The notes: generated by a model not told the origin, from the letters alone. A stretch of 64,000 nucleotides of DNA from Abditibacterium sp. (GCA_030448265.1 JAUJNG010000004.1:83061-147060); one strand, 5' to 3'. Shown: positions 25,917 through 34,343, counted from the stretch's first letter. Program-made: numbers and translations.

Positions 25917-26315
25917 ATGAAAATCCACTCGTTTCGCATCCCCTCTCTGCTCGCCCTCACTTTTGTGCTGGGCCTGGGCACTCTCTCCTACGCCGCGCCC
26001 AAAAACGGCGCCGGCAAAGGCGCCGCTAAAGGCAACCGCATCGGCAAAATGGTCAAGGAACTCGGCCTGACCGACACGCAAAAGACCCAGTTGAAGACCA
26101 TCCTGGCCGATTCCAAAACCCAGCGCGAGGCTCTCCAAGCCAACACCGCGCTCACGGTCGCACAGCGGCAAACCCAAACCAGGGAATTGCAGAAAGCGAC
26201 GCGGGAGAAAATCAGCGACATTCTGACTCCAGAACAGAAGGAAAAAATGGCCGCGATGCGCAAAAAAGAGCGCGCCGAACGCAAAAAAGAAGGCGCCGCT
26301 AAAGCCCGCGCCTGA
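25917..26315 (+). CDS. Periplasmic Spy/CpxP-like LTxxQ protein
   Basis: 132 residues with a signal peptide ending near SYAAP (about residue 24). The mature part is all-helical, with LGLTDTQKTQLKTILAD and ILTPEQKEKMAAMRKKE, the two LTxxQ motifs of the Spy/CpxP family (ATP-independent chaperones and metal or envelope-stress sensors). It is very basic at both ends. ATG 25917 is used; the longer frame from 25746 overlaps mtaD and lacks a signal peptide. Followed by a strong bidirectional terminator. Confidence 0.82.
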   Translation: MKIHSFRIPSLLALTFVLGLGTLSYAAPKNGAGKGAAKGNRIGKMVKELGLTDTQKTQLKTILADSKTQREALQANTALTVAQRQTQTRELQKATREKISDILTPEQKEKMAAMRKKERAERKKEGAAKARA

Positions 26316-26320
26316 GAAAC

Positions 26321-26356
26321 AAAAAAGCCGCTCGATACTCGAGCGGCTTTTTTGTT
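26321..26356. terminator. Bidirectional rho-independent terminator
   Basis: Stem AAAAAAGCCGCTCGA / TCGAGCGGCTTTTTT with a 3-nt loop, 5 nt after the LTxxQ gene. Serves the plus strand and could stop minus-strand readthrough from tspO. Confidence 0.92.
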
Positions 26357-26361
26357 TCCTC

Positions 26362-26458
26362 AGCGACATGAAGTGGCAGCCAACGAAACTGTCGGCCTTC
26401 GCCGACACGCACCGTCAACGAAGGTTGACGATTTCGTTGGCTGCGACTTCATGTCGCT
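26362..26458. repeat. Palindrome at the 3' end of tspO
   Basis: Arms 26362-26388 and 26432-26458 (27 nt, one mismatch; AGCGACATGAAG start) enclose two short hairpins (GTCGGCCTTCGCCGAC and CGTCAACGAAGGTTGACG). It ends 3 nt from the tspO stop codon. Confidence 0.88.
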
Positions 26459-26461
26459 TTT

Positions 26462-27028
26462 CTATTTGAGCACCGGAGCGCGCCGGTTGGGATCGACGGG
26501 GCCGTTGCGCGGGTCGGCGTCCATTCTCTGCACGCCAGGCCTGACCACGTTGAGCGACAAAATCCCGAAGTTGAGCATGGAAGCAAACGTCACCCACGCC
26601 AGGCACGGCGCCAGCCACAGCGCCGAGGCGCGCGAAATTTTGGAAAAAAGCCACATTGTCGCCGCCAGAGCGAGCCAGAGCAGAAGTATCACGACATAGC
26701 CCCACGCCGGAGAGCGAAAACCGAAAAACACCGCGCTCCACAACACGTTGAGCGCCAGTTGGCCCCAGAACCAGGCGAAAGCGCGTTTTTCGCGGCTCGA
26801 AACCAACCCTTTCGCCCAGATAATGCCCAGCGCTACGCCCATCATCGCATAAAGAATCGTCCACACCGGAGCGAAAACGGCATCGGGCGGCGTCCAGGTC
26901 GGTTTTTGCAGCGTGGGATACCATTCGCGGATGCCGGACACCGAAAGCAGACCGCCGAGCGCGCCCGCCAGTTGACATATCAATACGCCAAGCGCGATTT
27001 TAGGCCAGAGGTTTCGATTTTGAAGCAT
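26462..27028 (-). CDS. tspO: TspO/MBR family tryptophan-rich sensory protein
   Basis: 188 residues with five membrane helices; TspO proteins bind tetrapyrroles and cholesterol-like ligands. Family marks: WYPTLQKPTWTPPDAVFAPVWTILYAMMGVALG (the W-x-PP-x-x-x-F-x-P-V-W-T motif), LALNVLWSAVFFGFRSPAW and a final helix ASMLNFGILSLN. Length is slightly above the 150-160 typical, owing to a C-terminal tail. The start is ATG 27028. No tetrapyrrole genes nearby. Confidence 0.9.
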   Translation of the reverse strand: MLQNRNLWPKIALGVLICQLAGALGGLLSVSGIREWYPTLQKPTWTPPDAVFAPVWTILYAMMGVALGIIWAKGLVSSREKRAFAWFWGQLALNVLWSAVFFGFRSPAWGYVVILLLWLALAATMWLFSKISRASALWLAPCLAWVTFASMLNFGILSLNVVRPGVQRMDADPRNGPVDPNRRAPVLK

Positions 27029-27095
27029 GAATTGAGTCTAAAAGGGGTTGGGGCACGGGGGAGAGGCGGTTTTTAATGGCTGAATCAGCGCTTTT

Positions 27096-27171
27096 GTAGG
27101 GACACGGCGTGCCGTGTCCGCTTGTGAGCATCCCAATTTTTTCGAGCGGACACGGCACGCCGTGTCCCTAC
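27096..27171. repeat. Complete GTAGGGACACGGC palindrome
   Basis: 27-nt perfect arms (27096-27122 and 27145-27171), each itself containing the inner palindrome ACACGGCGTGCCGTGT. Lies between divergent tspO and trpA; ends 20 nt before the trpA ATG. The same family is at 54383-54457 and, degenerate, at 12360. Confidence 0.9.
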
Positions 27172-27191
27172 GCTAAAATAGGGGTGCATCC

Positions 27192-28001
27192 ATGTCTCGA
27201 TTAGCCCCCACCTTTCAAGCGCTGCGCGCGCGCCGCGAAGCCGCTTTCATTCCCTTCGTCACCTGCGGCGATCCCGATTTAACCACCACGCGCGACCTCG
27301 CGCTCGCCTACCTGCGCGCGGGCGCCGACGTGCTGGAAATCGGCATTCCCTTCACCGATCCGCTCGCCGACGGCCCCACCATTCAACGCGCCTCGGAGCG
27401 CGCACTGGCGGCGGGAACTACGATGGACGATGCCTTTTCGCTGTTGGCCGAGCTGCGAAAAGAGAGCGACGCGCCGCTCGTGCCGATGACCTACATCAAT
27501 CCGGTGTGGCAGATCGGCTACGACGCTTTCGCGGCGCGCTGTCGTGAAGTTGGCGTTGACGGCGTAATTATTTCCGATTTGCCGCCCGAAGAAGGCCCCG
27601 AATGGGTTGAGGCCGGAAAAAAACACGGCGTGGACACGATTTTTCTGCTCGCGCCGACTTCCGACGACGCGCGCGTCGAGCGCGTGGCGCAGTGCGCGAG
27701 CGGTTTCATCTACGCAGTCGCGCGATTAGGCGTGACGGGCGCGCGCTCCGATGTCCCGCCCGAAATCGGCGAATTGGTGGCGCGCGTGCGCCGCTTTTCC
27801 GACACGCCGATTTGCGCCGGATTCGGTTTTTCGGAGGCGAATCAAATTCGCCAGACTATCAAGGAAACCGGCGTCGATGGCATCGTCGTCGCCTCGGCGC
27901 TCATCGACAGGTTTGAAAAAGTGGGACGCGAGGGCGCGGCGAGTTTCGCGCGCGAATTGAAAGCGGCGACGGTTGAGAGGCAGTGTGAAAAGTTCTCGTA
28001 G
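27192..28001 (+). CDS. trpA: Tryptophan synthase alpha chain
   Basis: Cleaves indole-3-glycerol phosphate to indole, which passes to TrpB. 269 residues, full length. Catalytic Glu49 (VLEIGIPFTDP) and Asp60 (LADGP) fall at the canonical numbers. Other motifs: FVTCGDPDL, GVDGVIISDLPPEE, FIYAVARLGVTGAR, CAGFGFSEANQI, GIVVASALID. trpB is not in the window. The last ten codons (VERQCEKFS-stop) are part of a 49-nt palindrome arm, so the C-terminal peptide may have changed when that element formed. Confidence 0.96.
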   Translation: MSRLAPTFQALRARREAAFIPFVTCGDPDLTTTRDLALAYLRAGADVLEIGIPFTDPLADGPTIQRASERALAAGTTMDDAFSLLAELRKESDAPLVPMTYINPVWQIGYDAFAARCREVGVDGVIISDLPPEEGPEWVEAGKKHGVDTIFLLAPTSDDARVERVAQCASGFIYAVARLGVTGARSDVPPEIGELVARVRRFSDTPICAGFGFSEANQIRQTIKETGVDGIVVASALIDRFEKVGREGAASFARELKAATVERQCEKFS

Positions 28002-28101
28002 GGGCGTAGCGTGCTACGCCCTTGGACTTCGCGCCACGTTCGTTTCGTTTCAGGGCGTAGCACGCTACGCCCCTACGAGAACTTTTCACACTCGCTCTCA
28101 A
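27973..28101. repeat. Palindrome whose left arm includes the trpA tail
   Basis: 49-nt arms (27973-28021 and 28053-28101) differ at only two adjacent positions. The left arm covers the final 29 nt of trpA plus GGGGCGTAGCGTGCTACGCC, so the right arm is an inverted copy of a gene end. The loop is 31 nt. Confidence 0.93.
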
Positions 28102-28120
28102 AAGGGAAGTTAAAGTCGCT

Positions 28121-28939
28121 TTAAAACGAACCCTGCGTTTCGCGCACGACGCTGATGCGGCTGTCGTCAAAAGGCGATTCGGCGAGCGGCGATTCGCTCG
28201 ACTGCTTCCATTCGCGCACGAGGGCGGCGGCGCGCGCGTTCATCTGGGCGGTGCGGATCCACACCATCGGCCACATCAGACCCCACGTCATGATGTAGGC
28301 GCCCAGGAATGAAGGCTGAAAATGTTTGCCGTTGAAGACGTAGCGGCCAAATCCGACCTGCTCTTCGAAACTTTCGCGCCAGATGCGGCGAAAATAGGCG
28401 AGAGTGTCTTTGGCGTCGTAGGCCAGTTTGTAACCTTTGGCGCCGTGTTTTCGCATCACGTAGCGGTGCAGCGCCCACAGATCCGCCGCATCCTTGACGC
28501 TCGGAACCTGAGTTTTGATGTCCTTCGGCCCCCGCTTGAAAGCGCCCAGCACCGCGCTGTTCATGGTATCGAAAGAATGGCCGTCTTCGAAGCGCGTCGA
28601 AAACTCGGTGTAGAGCGTGCCCAGAGTCCACACGCTGTCGGTCTGGCCCCAGATGGCGGTAATCATGGCCTTATCGCCGCTTTTGTAGTTGACCAGCATA
28701 GTGAGCATCGTGCCGGTATTGGGCATCGCGCTGGCCATTTGGTAGCGCCCCGTAATGGTGAAACCAAGCGCGTAAAGGTCGTGTTCGACGCGACTCATGG
28801 TTTGCGCCACACTCGCGGGCCACTGCGACGGCTCGACCGGATCAATTTGAGGCGAGGGGTCAATGTTTTGAGAAAACTTGATCAAAAGCGGCATCCCCAG
28901 ATAAATGCCGGCAGGAACGGCCAAAAGAAGATATTCCAT
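28121..28939 (-). CDS. Hypothetical protein with N-terminal membrane segment
   Basis: 272 residues. MEYLLLAVPAGIYLGMPLLIKF is a signal anchor; the rest is soluble except for a possible second segment (LGAYIMTWGLMWPMVWIRTAQM, about 220-241). The middle (LYALGFTITGRYQMASAMPNTGTMLTMLVNY, AMITAIWG) suggests a beta domain. No recognised family. It converges with trpA and is divergent from recO. Good length and clean frame support a real gene. Confidence 0.68.
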   Translation of the reverse strand: MEYLLLAVPAGIYLGMPLLIKFSQNIDPSPQIDPVEPSQWPASVAQTMSRVEHDLYALGFTITGRYQMASAMPNTGTMLTMLVNYKSGDKAMITAIWGQTDSVWTLGTLYTEFSTRFEDGHSFDTMNSAVLGAFKRGPKDIKTQVPSVKDAADLWALHRYVMRKHGAKGYKLAYDAKDTLAYFRRIWRESFEEQVGFGRYVFNGKHFQPSFLGAYIMTWGLMWPMVWIRTAQMNARAAALVREWKQSSESPLAESPFDDSRISVVRETQGSF

Positions 28940-29031
28940 CGAAACTCCTTTGAATAACCCACGAAATTGGCGCGCAGTTTGTCACGCCGTCAGCACCTTC
29001 GCAAACTGAGTTTTGCTGCTCTTCCGCTCCA

Positions 29032-29853
29032 ATGCCCCGCACCGCCGCTTCCGTCCCCTACCCCGCGCGCGCCCTTGTGCTGCGGGCGCGGCCTCTGGGC
29101 GAAAAAGACCGCGTTTTGACGCTGTTTTCGCCCGAAAAGGGCCGTTTTTCCGCCATCGCCAAGGGCGCGCGCGGGCCGAAATCGAAACTCGCGGCACTGG
29201 CGCAGCCCTTTATTCTGGCGCGCTTTCTTCTGGTTAAAGGGCGCTCGCTCGACATCGTGAGTCAGGCGCAAATCGAAAACGCGCACGGCTACTTGAGTGG
29301 CACGGTCGAAAAAGTGGCCTGGGCGTCCTACGGCTGCGAAATCGCCGACACGCTCCCTGAAGGCTTGCCCGACGAGCGCGGTTTCGAAATTCTGGCGGTT
29401 TTTCTGGGCACCCTCGACGGCGCGGAGAGCGATGAAGCCGTCGAAGCGGCGGGATTGTGGTTTGAGGCGCAGTGGCTGGCGCATCAGGGCTACGCGGCGG
29501 TAATTGGTTTTTGCGCGTCGTGCGACGAGAAAATTTCGCTTCCCAATGAGCGTCCCAACGCGCCGATTGCCTTTTCGCCGCAACAGGGCGGAACGCTGTG
29601 CGCCACCTGCGCGGCCATGCAGCCGCACACGACGGTTGCGGCGTCCAGCCTGCGCGCTCTGCATCGCCTGGAGCGTTCGCGGCGCGCGCCCGCCTCGCTT
29701 TTCGATGCGCCGTTTGGTCTTGCAACGCGCGAAATCGGCGAACTCGGCGCGGTTTTGCGGCGCTGCCTGAGTCATCACCTTGATACGCGCTTGCGCTCGC
29801 AGGGCTTTTTGGACGAAATTCGCGCCGCGAAACGGCTGGGACAGAGCTTCTAA
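29032..29853 (+). CDS. recO: DNA repair protein RecO
   Basis: RecFOR mediator that helps load RecA on SSB-coated gaps. 273 residues: N-terminal OB fold (YPARALVLRARPLGEKDRVLTLFSPEKGRFSAIAKGARGPKS, about 10-50), then a helical C-terminal domain with four zinc cysteines in CASC and CATC. Ends LRSQGFLDEI as in many RecO proteins. Standalone gene. Confidence 0.92.
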   Translation: MPRTAASVPYPARALVLRARPLGEKDRVLTLFSPEKGRFSAIAKGARGPKSKLAALAQPFILARFLLVKGRSLDIVSQAQIENAHGYLSGTVEKVAWASYGCEIADTLPEGLPDERGFEILAVFLGTLDGAESDEAVEAAGLWFEAQWLAHQGYAAVIGFCASCDEKISLPNERPNAPIAFSPQQGGTLCATCAAMQPHTTVAASSLRALHRLERSRRAPASLFDAPFGLATREIGELGAVLRRCLSHHLDTRLRSQGFLDEIRAAKRLGQSF

Positions 29854-29961
29854 AGCCAAATTAGCCTCGCTAACAGAACTGCCTGCGATGTGCCATAAGC
29901 GAACGCGAACCGTATTATTAAAATTTTTTTATCGAAAAATGGTTTTTGGCACCTGTCTTTC

Positions 29962-29990
29962 GTGCTTAAGGGTGTCAAACGATTTATAAT
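29962..29990 (+). promoter_or_regulatory. Possible promoter before the 30022 gene
   Basis: Perfect -10 TATAAT at 29985-29990 in an AT-rich gap of 168 nt. The -35 region (around 29962) has no good match. Confidence 0.35.
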
Positions 29991-30021
29991 CTTCTTCATA
30001 ATTTAGCGTTTCGGAACTCTC

Positions 30022-30726
30022 ATGCCCGATGCTCCTCTTCCCGCCGCTTCGATGTCACAAAATGGAACCTCCGTCGACCTGACCTGGGTCTGGCGCGAGG
30101 TGCGTAAGCGCGTTTTCATCAACCTGCCGTTCTCGATGGGCGTGGCCGAGGCGCTCGAAACCGTCGTGCCCATCACGCTCGAAGGCGATCATTTCGTGGT
30201 CGGCCTGCCCTCGGCGCAATACCCGATGGCCGCCAATCTCAACACTTCGGCGGTCAAAAACACCGTTGAAAACATTCTGCGTCAGGCGGCGGGTCGTCCC
30301 ATCAAGTTTGAAGTGATCGAGGGAACCACTGTCGAAGACTGGCAGCACGTTCTGGATCGGCACACCAAAGCGCAGGAAGCGGTTATCGCGATGGCCACCA
30401 AGCGCGGCGAGGAACATCATTTCGAAGACGTTCTCAACCAGATCGTGGCCGAAATCCGTCACCGCGTCTCTCAGGTTCACGAACGGATGCTGCCCCAGGT
30501 GCGCGCGCGCTTGATGCTCGACATGGTGCCCAGCCTCGCCGACGCCGAAGATATGTTGTTTCAGGACGCCGAAACCCGCGAATCCAAACGCGCCATGTCG
30601 CGCGCCATCGACCGTATCGCCTCGTTTCTCGAAGTGCCGCCGCTTACTCTGGCGCTTGAAATCGAACGCCACCGACGCGACCAGAACCGGCGCGAACAAA
30701 AAGCCAACGCCGCCAAAACCCCCTGA
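30022..30726 (+). CDS. Hypothetical protein with DnaA domain-I-like N terminus
   Basis: 234 residues, soluble. Residues about 20-105 (VDLTWVWREVRKRVFINLPFSMGVAEALETVVPITLEGDHFVVGLPSAQYPMAANL...) have the pattern of the DnaA N-terminal or DNA-polymerase tau-like interaction domain: helix, a strand before a conserved LP/LEGDHFVVGLPS hairpin, a long helix, then IKFEV. The rest is charged and helical (ERMLPQVRARLMLDMVPSLADAEDML, then SRAIDRIASFLEVPPLTLALEIERHR). No ATPase or DNA-binding motif. The domain call is a structural guess. The TPR gene follows 18 nt later, probably in one transcript. Confidence 0.6.
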   Translation: MPDAPLPAASMSQNGTSVDLTWVWREVRKRVFINLPFSMGVAEALETVVPITLEGDHFVVGLPSAQYPMAANLNTSAVKNTVENILRQAAGRPIKFEVIEGTTVEDWQHVLDRHTKAQEAVIAMATKRGEEHHFEDVLNQIVAEIRHRVSQVHERMLPQVRARLMLDMVPSLADAEDMLFQDAETRESKRAMSRAIDRIASFLEVPPLTLALEIERHRRDQNRREQKANAAKTP

Positions 30727-30744
30727 CGTCCGCCCCGTTTCCGA

Positions 30745-32772
30745 ATGCCGCTTCGCCCTCCTCAACCCTTTCATCTCATCGTCGCGTCGATAGTCGTGGC
30801 CCTCGGAGGCGAAACCGCGCTGCTCTGGAAACTGAGCCAGCGCCCCGCTTCGCCTGCGCCGGTCTCAGTTTCCAATCCGTCGCCAACTCCAGTTCCCACC
30901 GCGCCGCCGCTTTTCACCGCGCCAGGAATCGCGCCGCCAACCCCAGCCAATCCCGCCGCGACGCCGCTTCGCAGCGCGCCGCGTCCCGTCATCGTGCCGC
31001 CTGCGGCATCGGGCAAACCGCTTTCGCCCGACGCACGCGCTCAGGCCAAGACGCTTTTCGACGCCGCCAACGCCGCGCTGCGCGGCGGCGACAAGAAAGG
31101 CGCCATCGAAAACTTCCGGCGCGTCGTCGCCATCGCGCCCGACCATCTGCCGACGCGCCTCAACCTCGCGCTGCTTTATCTGGGCGAGAAACGGCCCGCC
31201 GAAGCGATTCCGCATCTCCAAAAAGCAGCGCAAATCGACCCCAAAAACGCGGCGGCGCGCTTTGAACTGGCGCGCGCGCTTCTCTCTCTGAAACGAACCG
31301 GTGAAGCCGTCGCACCGCTGCGCGAAGTGGTGCGTCTGGCGCCCCGCGAACGCGCGGCGCGCGCCCTTCTGGCGCAGGTTTACGCCGCGCAAAAACAACC
31401 GGCGCTGGCTTACGCGCAGTGGACGGCGCTGGCGCAGAACGAGCCGCGCGACCTCGAAGCCCATTTGCAGGCCGCAGGTTTGGCCGCCGATGCCCTCAAA
31501 CGTCCGCGCGACGCCGAAAAATGGCTGCGCCGCGCCGTCGCGGGTTCGCCGCGCGATCCGCGCGCGGCGGTGCTGCTGGGACGCTTTTTGCTGGCCCGCA
31601 AAGACGCTCCAGGCGCCGCTAAAACTCTGTCTCAAATCGCCAAAACGCGCCCCGATGTCTTCGAGATTTACCCCATGCTCGCCGACGCGCGCCTGGCGTC
31701 GGGCGATCTCCCTGGCGCGCGCGACGCGCTGCAAAGCGCGATTTTGCGCTTGCCGAAGGGAAAAACGCCCGCCGACCGGAGGCAAATCGCGCTCGCCGAG
31801 GGCGGACTTCGCCTCAATCTGGGCCGTTTGTGGGGCCAGTCCAAGAAACCGGCGCAGGCGCGCCGCGAGTTCGAGCGCGCCGCCGCTCTGTTGCCGCGCA
31901 GCGCCGAGGCGCGCTCCTTTCTGGCGGCGGCAACGCTGCAAAACGGAAATCGTAAAGGCGCCATCGCCGCGCTGCAAAACGCGCTCGCCATTGACCCTAA
32001 ACGCCCCAACGACCGCCGTTTTCTGGCCCAGCTTTTGGCCCAGGACAAAAATTGGAAAGCCGCCGGAGCACAATATGCCGTTTACACCAAAGCGCAGCCG
32101 CGCGATGGGAGCGCGTGGCTGGAATGGGCGCAGGTCGCCTCCAAAGCCGGACAAAGCGAGCAGGAACTGCAAATTCTGACGAAATTAACCGCGCTGCAAC
32201 CCAAAGACCGGCGCTTTCATCTGCGGCGCGCCGTCCTGCTGCGCGACAAAAAGCGGCCCGCCGAGGCGCTGGCGAGTTTTCAGCGCGCCCACGCCCTCAA
32301 AAGCGATGATCCCAACGTTTTGGCCGACATCGCGCGCCTTCAAACCCAACTTCAACAGCCTCGACAGGCCGCCGCGACCTGGAAAAAACTCATCGCGCTG
32401 CGCCCCGAAGCGGTGCCCGCTTACCGCGCCCTGCTCGAAAGCAGCGCGCGCGTCGGCGACGGCGCCTCAGCGCGCTTATTTTTGGCCCGACAACTTTCCA
32501 AACCGCGCGAAAATCCGCGCGCGCTCAGCGAAGTTTTGCGCTTTTACGAGCGCAACAAACAAAACTCTCAGGCCAAAGCGTTTTTGTCGGATTTGGTGGC
32601 GCGCAATCCCAAAGCCCGCTTCGCCAGAGCCGCTCTCGATTCGTTCGAACCTATTCCTATCGCTCCCAAACCGCCCTCGACACAAAAACCCGCGCCCAGA
32701 GAAACCGCCATTCCCAGCGCGCTTCCGACAGTTGCCCCGACGCCGGAAGCGCAAACAGCAGCTCCCGAATAA
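30745..32772 (+). CDS. TPR-repeat membrane-anchored protein
   Basis: 675 residues. An N-terminal membrane segment (FHLIVASIVVALGGETALLWKL) is followed by a Pro/Ala/Thr linker to about residue 90, then about 14-16 tetratricopeptide-like repeats to about 645 (for example LNLALLYLGEKRPAEAIPHLQKAAQIDPKN, ARFELARALLSLKRTGEAVAPLREVVRLAP), and a Pro-rich tail. Likely a scaffold on the periplasmic side of the inner membrane. TPR proteins are common in pilus and exopolysaccharide assembly, but nothing here ties it to either. The repeat assignment is firm; partners are unknown. Confidence 0.85.
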   Translation: MPLRPPQPFHLIVASIVVALGGETALLWKLSQRPASPAPVSVSNPSPTPVPTAPPLFTAPGIAPPTPANPAATPLRSAPRPVIVPPAASGKPLSPDARAQAKTLFDAANAALRGGDKKGAIENFRRVVAIAPDHLPTRLNLALLYLGEKRPAEAIPHLQKAAQIDPKNAAARFELARALLSLKRTGEAVAPLREVVRLAPRERAARALLAQVYAAQKQPALAYAQWTALAQNEPRDLEAHLQAAGLAADALKRPRDAEKWLRRAVAGSPRDPRAAVLLGRFLLARKDAPGAAKTLSQIAKTRPDVFEIYPMLADARLASGDLPGARDALQSAILRLPKGKTPADRRQIALAEGGLRLNLGRLWGQSKKPAQARREFERAAALLPRSAEARSFLAAATLQNGNRKGAIAALQNALAIDPKRPNDRRFLAQLLAQDKNWKAAGAQYAVYTKAQPRDGSAWLEWAQVASKAGQSEQELQILTKLTALQPKDRRFHLRRAVLLRDKKRPAEALASFQRAHALKSDDPNVLADIARLQTQLQQPRQAAATWKKLIALRPEAVPAYRALLESSARVGDGASARLFLARQLSKPRENPRALSEVLRFYERNKQNSQAKAFLSDLVARNPKARFARAALDSFEPIPIAPKPPSTQKPAPRETAIPSALPTVAPTPEAQTAAPE

Positions 32773-32775
32773 GCG

Positions 32776-32808
32776 AAACCCCGTCGCTGGAAAGGCGACA
32801 GGGTTTTT
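32776..32808 (+). terminator. Rho-independent terminator after the TPR gene
   Basis: Stem of AAACCC and GTCGC pairing with GCGAC and AGGGTTT (one bulge), 6-nt loop, T tract GTTTTT, starting 4 nt after the stop codon. Confidence 0.85.
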
Positions 32809-32828
32809 CATTCGCATTCTTCACTTAG

Positions 32829-32950
32829 AGCCGATCCAAAAGAAGGCATTAAACCTGGAGGCTCCGCGAGAGGCTCTGGGACGAGCATCATTGCTCGCAC
32901 CCAATTAGCGAGCAAGGATGCTCCGCTCCCAGCTTCTTTGGATCGGTTCT
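32829..32950. repeat. Nested palindrome at the 3' end of the 32950 gene
   Basis: Outer arms AGCCGATCCAAAAGAAG (32829-32845) and CTTCTTTGGATCGGTTCT (32933-32950); inner arms CTGGGACGAGCATC... (about 32876) and CGAGCAAGGATGCTCC... (about 32909). It ends at the first base of the minus-strand stop codon. Confidence 0.8.
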
Positions 32951-33399
32951 TACAGTGCGTTATCCGCCTCGGCGCGGCTGCTGTTCCAAATTTGCAGCAG
33001 CGCGCGAAACACTTCTTCTCCGGCCACCAGTTCAAAGGGCATCAGATTCTCGACGGCGGGTTTGGCCAGCATAGCGCGGCGCCCGACTTCGGCTTTGCGG
33101 CCATCGTTGCTGCGGTAATGCACGGCGATTTCGAGGTTGAGCGTCATGGGCGCCATCACGATGTCGAAAACGCCGGCCCAGGGAAACTCCTTCACGCTGA
33201 CACCGGCGGCTCCCACCCCGTATTGCGCGGTTTTGACGGCGAAAAGACGCTGCGGCGTGGCGACAATCGACACCGTATCGTCCTCGTTGGCGATGGACAC
33301 GATCACCGATTCGCTCGCCTGCAGCACGCTTCGCAGCGCATTTTTGGCGTCGTCCGAAATGGTGTAGCGGACGGGGACGAAGTTGGGGGCAAGCCCCAT
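32950..33399 (-). CDS. Hypothetical protein, possible bacterial PH-like domain
   Basis: 149 residues, soluble. The centre (SVIVSIANEDDTVSIVATPQRLFAVKTAQYGVGAAGVSVKEFPWAGVFDIVM) has the strand pattern 'VATPQRLF' and 'FPWAGV' seen in bacterial PH-like (YokE/SHOCT-neighbour) proteins that respond to envelope or membrane state. A final helix (FELVAGEEVFRALLQIWNSSRAE) fits the PH capping helix. The family call is tentative. Real gene by length and isolation. Confidence 0.55.
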   Translation of the reverse strand: MGLAPNFVPVRYTISDDAKNALRSVLQASESVIVSIANEDDTVSIVATPQRLFAVKTAQYGVGAAGVSVKEFPWAGVFDIVMAPMTLNLEIAVHYRSNDGRKAEVGRRAMLAKPAVENLMPFELVAGEEVFRALLQIWNSSRAEADNAL

Positions 33400-33427
33400 T
33401 GTTGTGCGATGTCCATAATTTTCTTTC

Positions 33428-33485
33428 AGGCAATAGGCAATAGTGGGATGGCGAAACTGTTACGTTTCACTATTGCCTATTGCCT
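33428..33485. repeat. Heptamer-built palindrome between 32950 and 33484 genes
   Basis: 18-nt arms AGGCAATAGGCAATAGTG (33428-33445) and its exact complement (33468-33485), made of the 7-mer AGGCAAT. It overlaps the stop codon of the minus-strand gene by two bases. Confidence 0.9.
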
Positions 33486-34263
33486 AACTCGCGTCTTTAG
33501 CGCAGCGAAAACCCACCCATTCGATACGCGATTGAGGCCGGTTGACGCTGCGAAACCAGCCCTGGCCCAGATCGTGGCCGCCCGCCCAGGCACCGCCACG
33601 AATCACTTTGAGCTTGGTGCCGAAATCGGGCTGTTTGGTGGGCGCGTTGGGGTAGGCGTCGAACCAGCTCGATGTCCATTCGAAGACGTTGCCGGTTAAA
33701 TCGAGAACGCCTTCGGGCGTGGCGCCCTGCGGCTTGGAGCCGACCGCGCGCGGGCCGTCGGTGTCCCACACCACTTTATCGGCGTCCCAGCTATCGCCCC
33801 AGGCGAAAAGCCGGCCTTCGGTTCCGCGCGCCGCGCGTTCCCATTCGGCTTCGCTGGGCAGACGTTTTCCCAGCCAGGCCGCATAAGCGACCGCTTCATA
33901 CCAGTTCACCCGCGTGACGGGGAAATCGCCCTGGCCTTCGGGAAAAGTGCCGCCGTTCCAGTGGGGCGGCGGCGGGTACCCCGTAGCGTCGCAGTATTTT
34001 TTGTATTGGGCGTTGGTGACTTCGGTTTTATCGAGAAAAAAAGCCTTGATCGAGGCGCGATGACGCGGACGCGCGTCGTTGGCGCCCAAAGGCACATTGT
34101 TGGCCTGATTATTATCGGAGCGGTCAGTGTCGTTGGTGCCCATCCAGAACTCGCCGGCGGGAATAAGAACCATGCCTTCAGGCGGCGTCGGCTGGGCCTG
34201 CGAAGGCACGCCCGAAGCGATGAAAATTGTGAGAAGGAAAGCCAGAAAAAGAAAACGGCGCAT
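33484..34263 (-). CDS. Formylglycine-generating-enzyme-fold (SUMF1) protein, exported
   Basis: 259 residues with a signal peptide (RRFLFLAFLLTIFIASGVPSQA) and a full C-lectin-like SUMF1 domain: GMVLIPAGEFWMGT, FFLDKTEVTNAQYKKYCDATGY, PVTRVNWYEAVAYAAWLGKRLPSEAEWERAARG, DLTGNVFEWTSSWFDAYP, VIRGGAWAGG, GFRCA. The active-site cysteine pair of true sulfatase-activating enzymes (before GFRCA) is not visible: the region reads GWFRSVNRPQSRIEWVGFRCA. Probably a non-catalytic or copper-independent relative, as in many multi-copy bacterial paralogs. Confidence 0.88.
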   Translation of the reverse strand: MRRFLFLAFLLTIFIASGVPSQAQPTPPEGMVLIPAGEFWMGTNDTDRSDNNQANNVPLGANDARPRHRASIKAFFLDKTEVTNAQYKKYCDATGYPPPPHWNGGTFPEGQGDFPVTRVNWYEAVAYAAWLGKRLPSEAEWERAARGTEGRLFAWGDSWDADKVVWDTDGPRAVGSKPQGATPEGVLDLTGNVFEWTSSWFDAYPNAPTKQPDFGTKLKVIRGGAWAGGHDLGQGWFRSVNRPQSRIEWVGFRCAKDAS

Positions 34264-34343
34264 GAAGAGATTGGAAAATCAATCGGGGCTGGAGTGGCGA
34301 ATCAGGGAGAAGAGCGTGAAAGGCATAAAACCTGTCCGAAACA

